A program made the position numbers and the translations under genes. This document shows, in pieces, positions 5,393 to 11,434 of a stretch of 35,126 nt of DNA; positions within the stretch are counted from its first letter, which is position 1, and the number at the start of each line of letters is the position of its first letter. Where the stretch lies: IMG/VR virus record IMGVR_UViG_3300047546_000060, positions 1 to 35,126 of that record. One strand, written 5' to 3'. The notes below the pieces were generated by a model. It was not told where the DNA came from, made no database searches, and was given only the letters and a program-made list of their open reading frames with translations. This DNA comes from a virus.

Positions 5393-5562
5393 GCAAGCAT
5401 CTTGTTGAGACGTTGCGATAGATCCCCTTGCTTACTCAAAGCAGAGCGCAGCTCGTCATTAATGATGACAGCAATAGGCTTATTGCGCTGCTGGGCGGTC
5501 TGTTCTAACAATGTTCTAACGTCTGGGCGCAAGCGCACCAGGAATGGCTTTAATTCAGTCAT
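5389..5562 (-). CDS. Ribbon-helix-helix (CopG/Arc-like) regulator
   Basis: 57 aa. Residues 4-10 (LKPFLVR) form a short strand, followed by helix LRPDVRTLLEQTAQQR, a turn at NKPIA and a second helix VIINDELRSALSKQ. This is the ribbon-helix-helix plan of dimeric operator-binding proteins. First gene of the leftward early operon, with AAGG six bases before the ATG. It sits next to the bidirectional control region 5563-5711, which contains several short palindromes, so autoregulation and control of the divergent serine recombinase operon are likely. This inference rests on position and fold only. Confidence 0.75.
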   Translation of the reverse strand: MTELKPFLVRLRPDVRTLLEQTAQQRNKPIAVIINDELRSALSKQGDLSQRLNKMLA

Positions 5563-5573
5563 TGTTGGCCTTA

Positions 5574-5629
5574 TTTAGTTGAGATATCTGATTGTAGACT
5601 AAATATAGCGTAATAAGATTAGGGTAAAC
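5574..5629 (-). promoter_or_regulatory. Leftward early promoter with palindromic elements
   Basis: A sigma70-like promoter reads leftward: GTTTAC at 5629-5624 and TATATT at 5607-5602, spacer 16 bp. Between the expected start site and the regulator gene lie an inverted repeat TTTAGT/ACTAAA (5574-5579 with 5598-5603) and the palindrome AGATATCT (5582-5589). These are plausible operator sites for the ribbon-helix-helix protein encoded immediately downstream. Confidence 0.5.
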
Positions 5630-5640
5630 ACCTACTATTA

Positions 5641-5684
5641 AAACTAGATATAGTTTGGTATATTCATTCCTAGCGATATCGCTA
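5641..5684 (+). promoter_or_regulatory. Rightward early promoter and operator palindrome
   Basis: An extended -10 element TGGTATATT lies at 5656-5664, which would place the start of transcription near 5671. The palindrome TAGCGATATCGCTA occupies 5671-5684, exactly over that start site, and matches the palindrome at 950-963. Another inverted repeat, AAACTA/TAGTTT with GATA between, lies at 5641-5656. A protein bound here could block the promoter. No good -35 box is seen. Confidence 0.5.
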
Positions 5685-5711
5685 TTAACCACCGAGACAC
5701 AGGAGTTAACT

Positions 5712-6362
5712 ATGTTTGTAACCTACTACAGAGTATCAACACAGCGCCAAGGCCAATCAGGTCTTGGTTTAGAGGCCCAGCGTTCTGCCGTACAGGCATA
5801 CCTTGCTGGCAAAGAAATCATTGCAGAGTTTACTGAGGTTGAGTCTGGCCGTAAGACAGACCGCCCACAGCTCGCAGCTGCACTTGCATTGGCTAAGAAA
5901 CAGAAAGCCACACTCGTTATCGCTAAGTTGGATCGTCTTGCTCGTAACGTGCATTTTATCTCTGGCTTGCTTGAGTCTAACGTGCAGTTCGTGGCCGCAG
6001 ATATGCCAGAGGCAGACCGCACATTCCTACAGATGGCTGCTGTGTTTGCGGAGTGGGAGGCCAAGAAGATATCGGAACGTACCAAATCAGCTTTAGCAGC
6101 TGCCAAAGCTCGCGGTACTGTGTTGGGTTCGCCAACTCCACAGATCGGTTCACAGGCTGGCTTAAAGGCAATTAGCGACCGTTGTGAAGCATATTGCAAA
6201 AAAGTCGCGCCTTCCTTGCAAGATATTGTCAGTAAAGTCGGAACCAATTTACGCGCAATTGCAGCTGAGTTGGAGGTTCGTGGCATCAAGACCGCTAAAG
6301 GCATGGATGTGTGGCATCCCGCCCAGGTAGGAAAACTATTGAGGAGAGTTCAGTATGCTTGA
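5712..6362 (+). CDS. Small serine recombinase (resolvase/invertase family)
   Basis: 216 aa. YYRVSTQRQ (5-13) supplies the nucleophile serine 9 and a conserved arginine; KLDRLARN (72-79) and the helix containing FAEWEAKKISERTK (112-125) complete the resolvase catalytic domain and long E helix. The C-terminal LRAIAAELEVRGIKTAKG is a helix-turn-helix for DNA binding. The ATG at 5712 has AGGAG at good spacing; an upstream in-frame start would run through the operator. It could integrate the phage, invert a DNA segment, or resolve genome dimers. No flanking att core or fibre-inversion repeats were recognised. It heads the rightward early operon. Confidence 0.85.
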   Translation: MFVTYYRVSTQRQGQSGLGLEAQRSAVQAYLAGKEIIAEFTEVESGRKTDRPQLAAALALAKKQKATLVIAKLDRLARNVHFISGLLESNVQFVAADMPEADRTFLQMAAVFAEWEAKKISERTKSALAAAKARGTVLGSPTPQIGSQAGLKAISDRCEAYCKKVAPSLQDIVSKVGTNLRAIAAELEVRGIKTAKGMDVWHPAQVGKLLRRVQYA

Positions 6363-6534
6363 TTTAATCAATACCATTCTGGCCTTGATATACATCGTAG
6401 GCACATTAATCATCGTTGCCGGGTTGGTCTTGGGTGTCTGTGTAGTTGTGCAAAACACCCAGTTCTATACCCGGTGGCAACGTAAGCGCAGACAGCGCCT
6501 GGCTGAAAAATTTATGGAGAGTCTAAAAAAATGA
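6355..6534 (+). CDS. Single-span membrane microprotein (59 aa)
   Basis: 59 aa. Residues 6-33 are strongly hydrophobic (one transmembrane helix), followed by a basic C-terminal tail with RWQRKRRQRLAEK, so the C-terminus is probably cytoplasmic. Starts 8 bp inside the recombinase gene behind GAGGAG and ends in an ATGA overlap with the next gene. Unknown function. Confidence 0.65.
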   Translation: MLDLINTILALIYIVGTLIIVAGLVLGVCVVVQNTQFYTRWQRKRRQRLAEKFMESLKK

Positions 6535-6656
6535 AAGCATGGAACCAACACAATCAATCTTCCAAGGACTTGTATAAGCCTGAGGACACCGTATTTGACC
6601 GCGTTATCGCCACAGTCTCGGTCATTGCATTTGTCTTAATCGTGGCACTTTCATAA
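6531..6656 (+). CDS. Single-span membrane microprotein (41 aa)
   Basis: 41 aa: a polar N-terminal half (MKAWNQHNQSSKDLYK) and a C-terminal transmembrane helix (residues 24-41, VIATVSVIAFVLIVALS). ATGA overlap with the preceding membrane protein suggests the two are made together and may interact. Unknown function. Confidence 0.6.
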   Translation: MKAWNQHNQSSKDLYKPEDTVFDRVIATVSVIAFVLIVALS

Positions 6657-6664
6657 GGAGAACT

Positions 6665-6838
6665 ATGTCTAACATCAACGATATCAATAAGCACTATGTG
6701 CCATCGCAGAAGACAGATGTGATGGCCACATTCATTAAGCATGGATTCCAGCCCCCATCGGAGTGCAGCAAGCATCAAAAAAAATGGGAGGTATATCGCA
6801 ACCTACTTTCGAGGAATGAAAAACGTGAGCAAAAATGA
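6665..6838 (+). CDS. Hypothetical protein (57 aa)
   Basis: 57 aa, soluble, rich in lysine and histidine, starting MSNINDINKHYVPSQ. AAGGAG lies immediately upstream of the ATG. The end overlaps the start of the next gene by 23 bp. No recognised motif. Confidence 0.6.
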   Translation: MSNINDINKHYVPSQKTDVMATFIKHGFQPPSECSKHQKKWEVYRNLLSRNEKREQK

Positions 6839-7073
6839 TACGCAACTTCAAACAATACTTGGCCATCTCAAGCAAAAGAAAGCTCGTGGTATTACTTCTT
6901 GGGATGCTATTAGCACCTATGGCATTACTCGCCTGGCACACTACATACACCTACTTAGAGCAAGCGGTTATCGAATTGCTGACGAGTTCGAGCATGACAA
7001 AGACAATCGATCCCACAAGTGGAAACGCTACTGGCTTACTGGTTCACCAAAAGCTGTAGCGAAAACAAAATGA
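6816..7073 (+). CDS. Helix-turn-helix protein (85 aa)
   Basis: 85 aa. The segment containing TQLQTILGHLKQKKARGITSW (a slightly longer helix-rich block, residues 9-29), then AISTYGITRLAHYIHLLRA, then YRIADEF and a terminal RYWL, matches the small phage winged-helix family I know as HTH_39. This suggests DNA binding. Start at 6816 chosen because the upstream part of the same frame overlaps another gene and looks non-coding; GTG at 6825 is an alternative. It may regulate the rightward operon. Confidence 0.7.
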   Translation: MKNVSKNDTQLQTILGHLKQKKARGITSWDAISTYGITRLAHYIHLLRASGYRIADEFEHDKDNRSHKWKRYWLTGSPKAVAKTK

Positions 7074-7240
7074 TTGACTATTCGGAGTACCTATTAATCA
7101 TCAACAGTCTGATGAGACAGATTCATTCGGCCACTATGGTAGGCAACTACCAAGAGGCCGCCATCAGATGCCAAGCGGTGGCTAGGTATGCACAATCTTT
7201 AGCAGCAATACTTGAAACAAAAATAGAAGAGGAGATTTAA
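7070..7240 (+). CDS. Hypothetical helical protein (56 aa)
   Basis: 56 aa, almost entirely helical (QEAAIRCQAVARYAQSLA), starting MIDYSEYLLI. The ATGA overlap with the preceding stop decides the start. Its stop directly abuts the exonuclease ATG, and its last codons form that gene's GAGGAG ribosome-binding site. No function assigned. Confidence 0.6.
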   Translation: MIDYSEYLLIINSLMRQIHSATMVGNYQEAAIRCQAVARYAQSLAAILETKIEEEI

Positions 7241-8197
7241 ATGGTAGGTAAGGTCACTCCCAACGATATGCTCTCCGCAAGCCGCCTCCCAGCGGTTTGT
7301 GGCATGAGCCAATATCGGTCACCCAATGATGAGCTGCTGGCAAGTATTGCGGCCATCAATGGTGAGGAATTAGAAAACATAACAAACGAGTCAATGGATT
7401 GGGGCAATCGCTTAGAGCCAACGATTCTGACTGAGGCGGCGCATCGGCTCGGCTGCCACCAGCTAGAGATTAACCATGAGAAACCCTACTTTCACGAGAA
7501 GTGGCCAATCTCATGCAGTCTTGATGGCACAGCCACAGGATCAATGGAAGAGGTCTTTACCGATCCTGAGCGTGGCATCTATGTGGTAGGTCAGTCTTCT
7601 ATAAGACTTGAGGGTACAGGCATCCTAGAGGCCAAGCTAACCAAGATGGAACCGGAGGATGTCTTGCCTTTGTATCGCGGCCCCATTCAGCTGCAAGCGC
7701 AGATGGCAATCATGAAAGCGACTTGGGGTGCTATCGCTGTACTGTATCAAGGCACAGAGCTGCGGATCTTCTTGTTTGCACCACACCAAGAAACACTAGA
7801 CCTCATTGAGACAACGTGCAAAGAGTTCCAGGACAAACTGGATCGCTATAAAAACACTGGTTACATTGACCACTATCCACCCATCAATCCAAAAGATGCG
7901 ACAAGGACGTGGCCAACAAGCTCAGATAGTGAGCTAGTTAAGCTGGATGATTATGGTGTGGAGCTGACCAAATTAATTCTAGAAAACAAGCAAAAAATAT
8001 CTAGGCTTGAAGAGGAAACGGCTAAAGCACAGACTGAGATTATGGGCATGATGCGAAACAGCACATACGCATTGGCTGGTGACTTTCAAATCACATGGCC
8101 GCAGCGTAACTACAAAGCCCAACCATCCAAGATTGTGCCAGCCAAAGAGGCTTACACAATTCGTCAATCAACATTAAACATTAAGGCACTCAAATGA
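7241..8197 (+). CDS. YqaJ-type viral recombinase exonuclease
   Basis: 318 aa. Motifs of the lambda-exonuclease/YqaJ nuclease fold appear in order: SRLPAVCGMSQYRSP near the N-terminus, GNRLEP with glutamate 59, SLDGT with aspartate 95, ILEAKLT with glutamate 130 and lysine 132 (the ExK pair), and QLQAQMAI with the conserved glutamine. It should degrade one strand of double-stranded DNA 5' to 3' using magnesium. The resulting single strand would be loaded by the ERF protein encoded next, with which it shares an ATGA overlap. The C-terminal third (residues 240-300) has a helical, partly coiled segment. Confidence 0.85.
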   Translation: MVGKVTPNDMLSASRLPAVCGMSQYRSPNDELLASIAAINGEELENITNESMDWGNRLEPTILTEAAHRLGCHQLEINHEKPYFHEKWPISCSLDGTATGSMEEVFTDPERGIYVVGQSSIRLEGTGILEAKLTKMEPEDVLPLYRGPIQLQAQMAIMKATWGAIAVLYQGTELRIFLFAPHQETLDLIETTCKEFQDKLDRYKNTGYIDHYPPINPKDATRTWPTSSDSELVKLDDYGVELTKLILENKQKISRLEEETAKAQTEIMGMMRNSTYALAGDFQITWPQRNYKAQPSKIVPAKEAYTIRQSTLNIKALK

Positions 8198-8952
8198 AAC
8201 TAATAGCAACCGCAATGGTCAAAGCTCAGAAAGAGTTTGGCCCAGCTCTGAAGACATCCACTAACCCGCACTTTCGCAGTCGTTACGCTGACCTCTCCGC
8301 TTGCGTGGAGGCAGTCATTGATGCGCTAAACAATAACGGCATCGCTCTGATACAGAAATGTAGCGAGTCTGATACCGGAGTCAATGTAGAAACATTGCTA
8401 CTCCATGAGTCTGGCGAGTCTCTGTCTTGTGGAGTTCTGCACGTTCCAGCCAGCAAGCAAGACCCACAAGGGTATGGATCAGCGCTTACCTATGCTCGCA
8501 GATATAGCCTGATGGCTGCCTGTGGGATAGCGCCAGAGGATGACGATGGCAATGCTGCCTCTAGAACCCCTAAAAACCCCCTAGATTCGCTTCCAAAGCT
8601 GGCTGGAGTACCTATCCCTACACCCACACCGAAAGTCGATTTAATGGCGATTAAAGAGGACATCCCTAATAGTGGTAAAAATACAACACTTCCAACTCCG
8701 GGTACGGTACGGCTCCAGATCCCCGGCAAGGATCCCATCGAGTGTAAAAACATTGAGGAGTTTATTAGCCAATACAACACAGTTGCGGACAAAGTAGCTG
8801 GCTCCAAGTTGGCGCTGGCTGACAAACAAAAGAAACTGCTTGAGTTCAACACGCTCAATAAACAGACTATTGAGTTACTTAACCCTATGCAAATGGTCAT
8901 AATGACCAGCGCAAAGCAGAATCGTAAGAAAGTATTAGATGGTGTTGCTTAG
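8194..8952 (+). CDS. erf: ERF-family single-strand annealing protein
   Basis: 252 aa. NPHFRSRYADLSAC (24-37), QGYGSALTYARRYSL (92-106) and GIAPEDDDGN (111-120) are hallmark ERF segments. A proline-rich linker (about 125-150) leads to a variable C-terminal domain. ERF proteins anneal complementary strands and promote circularisation or recombination of phage DNA; the upstream exonuclease supplies the substrate. Last gene of the rightward operon; its end overlaps the convergent endolysin gene by 18 bp, leaving no room for a terminator between them. Confidence 0.85.
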   Translation: MKLIATAMVKAQKEFGPALKTSTNPHFRSRYADLSACVEAVIDALNNNGIALIQKCSESDTGVNVETLLLHESGESLSCGVLHVPASKQDPQGYGSALTYARRYSLMAACGIAPEDDDGNAASRTPKNPLDSLPKLAGVPIPTPTPKVDLMAIKEDIPNSGKNTTLPTPGTVRLQIPGKDPIECKNIEEFISQYNTVADKVAGSKLALADKQKKLLEFNTLNKQTIELLNPMQMVIMTSAKQNRKKVLDGVA

Positions 8953-9417
8953 GTAGAGCGCTCGCTCGTCATTGCGCCTTGACACCAACCCTTTGAGAAC
9001 CTTGCCGCCAGCCTTTGTCCAATCGAGAAAGGCCTCGGCGGCTCCCTCAAAGTCTCCACGATTGTGTTTCATTCTGAGGCTAGAGCGTTGGAGATTGCCT
9101 AACCCAACATTAAACGCAAAGCTGACGAGTGCGCCAAACCTCCCAGGAGTAAGGCCATCAGGACATAATCTGCGTACCCCGCTTTCAAATCTCTGTAAAT
9201 CTTCTTCAAGCAACTTGTTAACTTCATCCATGCTGAGTGTTCTGTTCCACCCCTCTGGGATTGGTAGGTTCTTGCGGTCTTCAAGTTTCACCTTTATGTG
9301 ATTAGGATCAATTACTCTGCCGACACCAATTGTCCACAATAATGCTGGACAGCGATAAGGTTGCGTTTTGCAACCCTCGTGGTGAATAATCATTTTAATA
9401 ACTTTTGGGTCAATCAT
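8935..9417 (-). CDS. Endolysin, GH24 lysozyme
   Basis: 160 aa. HHEGCKTQPYRCPALLWTIG contains the E-8aa-(D/C)-5aa-T catalytic pattern: glutamate 14, cysteine 23 and threonine 29. LTPGRFGALVSFAFNVG (108-124) is the second conserved block of the family. It cleaves the glycan strands of peptidoglycan at the end of infection. No N-terminal signal or anchor helix is present, so it should stay in the cytoplasm until the holin opens the membrane. The holin gene immediately upstream overlaps it by 4 bp. Confidence 0.9.
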   Translation of the reverse strand: MIDPKVIKMIIHHEGCKTQPYRCPALLWTIGVGRVIDPNHIKVKLEDRKNLPIPEGWNRTLSMDEVNKLLEEDLQRFESGVRRLCPDGLTPGRFGALVSFAFNVGLGNLQRSSLRMKHNRGDFEGAAEAFLDWTKAGGKVLKGLVSRRNDERALYLSNTI

Positions 9418-9896
9418 TTTTTAAATGCTTGTGTACCGAACCAGAAAGCGACTACAGAACTCCAAATGATTTGTGTTTCGTTATCCCATAGGACATCAAG
9501 AGCAATGGTGAAATCAACTCCTGTCTTCCAAGCGTAGACGAAACCAAAGATTTCTACGAAAGCAAAGAGGACAAACATTCCATAAGTAATTGCTGGGCGC
9601 ACCATTGCGCGAGCATTGATGACCCATGTAGATGCACCCTGACCGATGGCTATGTCATGGGCATAGAGCGACTCACGCTCTTTCTCTGCGGACTGTATTG
9701 CAATCTGATCTGTGCGGATCTCTTCTACTCTGGCTTGTGCAGCATAGCCACGCTCTAGCATCTGTAGCTCACGCTCAGTCTGCATACGAGCTAGTTCTAA
9801 CTCATGTGATTTGTCTGATTTATCTTGGAAAAAATCTAGCAGCTTTGGTAAGCCACCGGCTAAGAATGAGACGAGAGTTGTTAACAAAGTAAACAT
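9414..9896 (-). CDS. Holin of the three-transmembrane gene-transfer-agent type
   Basis: 160 aa. An N-terminal hydrophobic segment (residues 3-22), a long charged central helix (25-80) rich in Glu and Arg, then two strong transmembrane helices (102-122 and 140-157). This matches the phage holins related to those of gene transfer agents. It would oligomerise and permeabilise the inner membrane, releasing the endolysin encoded next. The start shares an A with the upstream stop (TAATG). Confidence 0.75.
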   Translation of the reverse strand: MFTLLTTLVSFLAGGLPKLLDFFQDKSDKSHELELARMQTERELQMLERGYAAQARVEEIRTDQIAIQSAEKERESLYAHDIAIGQGASTWVINARAMVRPAITYGMFVLFAFVEIFGFVYAWKTGVDFTIALDVLWDNETQIIWSSVVAFWFGTQAFKK

Positions 9897-10342
9897 TATT
9901 TATTTCCCCATACTAAAAAATAAGCTATCCATGCAGCGACTGCGAAACACCAGAACTGCGCCCACTTGGCTTTGGCTAGATCAGAATCAAAGGCTTTCTT
10001 CAGCTCCCTCTCTTGTTTCTCTAGCTTTGCTTTCAGAGCCTCAACCTCAGCCCACCGCTTGCCATACTTCTTTAAGAACTCTTCTCGCAGTCTTGCCTCT
10101 TCTCTGCGTACTTGCTCTTCATGTTCCCAGACAATTAGCACACGCTTTAAGAACAACTCCTTGCGTACCTCGTTCTCGCGTAGTTCTCTGCGCCTGTCAA
10201 GGTTGCGTTGCTGGGCTACATCAGATGCCTCTTTCTGTGTATCTGCAATGCTCTTGGACAGCTCTTTGCTGACCTCACGACTAGCGTTTAGAGAACTGCT
10301 GATGCCCTTTGCGCCATCAAGAAAACCGAACTGATCTGCCAC
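9896..10342 (-). CDS. Coiled-coil protein with C-terminal membrane anchor
   Basis: 148 aa. Residues 18-118 form a long, highly charged coiled coil (for example REEARLREEFLKKYGKRW), and residues 127-145 are a tryptophan- and alanine-rich transmembrane helix near the C-terminus. Tail-anchored topology, no signal peptide or lipobox. Placed in the lysis cassette, it might support the holin or bridge the envelope as spanins do, but it lacks the usual N-terminal anchor of an i-spanin. GTG start. Confidence 0.65.
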   Translation of the reverse strand: MADQFGFLDGAKGISSSLNASREVSKELSKSIADTQKEASDVAQQRNLDRRRELRENEVRKELFLKRVLIVWEHEEQVRREEARLREEFLKKYGKRWAEVEALKAKLEKQERELKKAFDSDLAKAKWAQFWCFAVAAWIAYFLVWGNK

Positions 10343-10343
10343 A

Positions 10344-10538
10344 TTAGTTGCCGATCTTGATATGGCCCATCCCAGCTAGGAATGTAACTAAACCTACAGC
10401 TCCGACTCCAATAATCCAAAAGAACTTGGTGACCACAGACTTACCGATATTGGTATAGACCTTCTCGATGACACGCTCGGTCACCTTTTCAACAATCTCT
10501 TCAATCTCTTTTTCGGTAAGCTGTGTCATGGTAATCAC
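10344..10538 (-). CDS. Small membrane protein, possible second holin/antiholin
   Basis: 64 aa from the GTG at 10538, or 61 aa from the ATG at 10529. Acidic amphipathic N-terminal helix (EKEIEEIVEKVTERVIEKV), then one transmembrane helix (about 39-57). One-helix proteins with charged N-termini beside a holin can be antiholins; no direct evidence here. The GTGA overlap with the upstream gene favours the GTG. Confidence 0.6.
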   Translation of the reverse strand: MITMTQLTEKEIEEIVEKVTERVIEKVYTNIGKSVVTKFFWIIGVGAVGLVTFLAGMGHIKIGN

Positions 10539-10684
10539 GCTTTCTTTCGTACGGTTTTGCGTACTACTTTCTTGGCAGCTTTGCGAGCTGGCTTAACAGC
10601 AACTGGTTTCTCAATGGGAAACTCAATGGTTGCCCTGGGAACAAAGCCAAAGCGGTCTAGGATCCATGTAAAGATAAAGTTCAT
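10535..10684 (-). CDS. Basic microprotein (49 aa) with alanine/lysine-rich tail
   Basis: 49 aa. Begins MNFIFTWILDRFGFVP, hydrophobic and possibly membrane-binding, then a tail containing KPARKAAKKVVRKTVRKKA like the C-terminus of histone H1 or other polycation tails. Starts with an ATGA overlap on the preceding mini-frame and ends with a GTGA overlap on the next gene. It could bind nucleic acid or acidic membrane lipids. Function unknown. Confidence 0.6.
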   Translation of the reverse strand: MNFIFTWILDRFGFVPRATIEFPIEKPVAVKPARKAAKKVVRKTVRKKA

Positions 10685-10752
10685 GCCAAGCCTCCAACAA
10701 ACTGAGTAGCCTGTTCTTGTGTCATCACATTACCATCTTTACTTATTCGCAT
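10681..10752 (-). pseudogene. Residual 3' end of a fibre-associated gene, downstream of HNH
   Basis: A 23-codon frame ends DGNVMTQEQATQFVGGLA. The protein at 11236-11433 ends EGQVMNQEEANQFISTLP; 9 of 18 residues are identical. The intervening gene is an HNH endonuclease. The short frame is therefore best read as a surviving C-terminal fragment of a paralogue or of the original gene end. It still overlaps the next ATG, so it may also be translated. Confidence 0.55.
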
Positions 10753-11236
10753 AATAATCTCCATGCTTGGCAAACTTGCCATGATATTTTTCTCTAGCCA
10801 TTACAGCTACCAATTCAGCTAATTCTAAATCTTCATAAGAACCAATGAAATGTCTTTGTTTGTTTACAGTAACTCGCACAATGTATTTTTGCAGTGCATT
10901 GTCAAACTTAACATTTTTAACGCCTGTTTTGCTGTCTTGCCTTGATTTAGCGTTCCAGCAATTTTCAGCGTGTGTTGCGGCTCTTAAATTCTCAATGCGG
11001 TTATTTGACCTATCCCCATCAATATGGTCAACCATGTATGGCAAATAGCCATAGTGCATTAGAAAAATAAGTCGGTGCAACAAGTAAGACTTTTTATCAA
11101 TAGTTACATGGGTAACTTTATCTTTAGTTTGATAACCTACCTTCTTGCCAGCTTTGGCTGTACCACGAGAATGGCGGTAATACAAATCACCATCTTGGTA
11201 TTCGTAAATAGAATGTAGGAAGTCTTGAGTAAGCAT
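10739..11236 (-). CDS. HNH homing-type endonuclease
   Basis: 165 aa. The HNH_3 core is plain: LLHRLIFLMHYGYLP, then VDHIDGDRSNNRIENLR, then a conserved asparagine in HAENCWN. The region after SKTGVKNVKF to the end resembles the AP2-like DNA-binding fold often fused to these enzymes. It would nick or cut a specific phage sequence and spread by repair. It sits within the fibre cluster between two versions of the same gene 3' end. It begins at the stop of the 65-aa gene (TAATG-type overlap). Confidence 0.9.
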   Translation of the reverse strand: MLTQDFLHSIYEYQDGDLYYRHSRGTAKAGKKVGYQTKDKVTHVTIDKKSYLLHRLIFLMHYGYLPYMVDHIDGDRSNNRIENLRAATHAENCWNAKSRQDSKTGVKNVKFDNALQKYIVRVTVNKQRHFIGSYEDLELAELVAVMAREKYHGKFAKHGDYYANK

Positions 11237-11433
11237 TATGGTAAGGTCGAAATAAACTGGTTGGCTTCTTCTTGGTTCATAACCTGACCCTCTGCGGATT
11301 GCAGTTCTGCACCAGCTAAGACTTCTTTTTTGAAGGTTTGGTAGTCTGTGTTGGCTGGGTCAAATGGAATAAAAGCATTGTCTGATAGTCTAATAACAAA
11401 TTGTTGTAATGATGAATTAAATAATTTATACAT
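11236..11433 (-). CDS. Small tail-fibre-associated protein (65 aa)
   Basis: 65 aa from the ATG at 11433, behind GGAG. MYKLFNSSLQQFVIRLSDN and FIPFDPANTDYQTFKKEV resemble the short proteins commonly found after phage fibre genes, where some act as assembly chaperones. An upstream in-frame extension overlaps the fibre gene and lacks support. Its C-terminal 18 residues recur beyond the HNH gene. Confidence 0.6.
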   Translation of the reverse strand: MYKLFNSSLQQFVIRLSDNAFIPFDPANTDYQTFKKEVLAGAELQSAEGQVMNQEEANQFISTLP

Positions 11434-11434
11434 T

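Noticed and set aside
5726-6304. 192-codon frame antisense to the serine recombinase
   Set aside because: The sense strand has clear recombinase motifs; the antisense frame is a composition shadow.
8940-8975. GAGCGCTC-rich sequence as terminator between convergent ERF and endolysin genes
   Set aside because: The possible hairpin has a loop too short and no U-tract in either direction.
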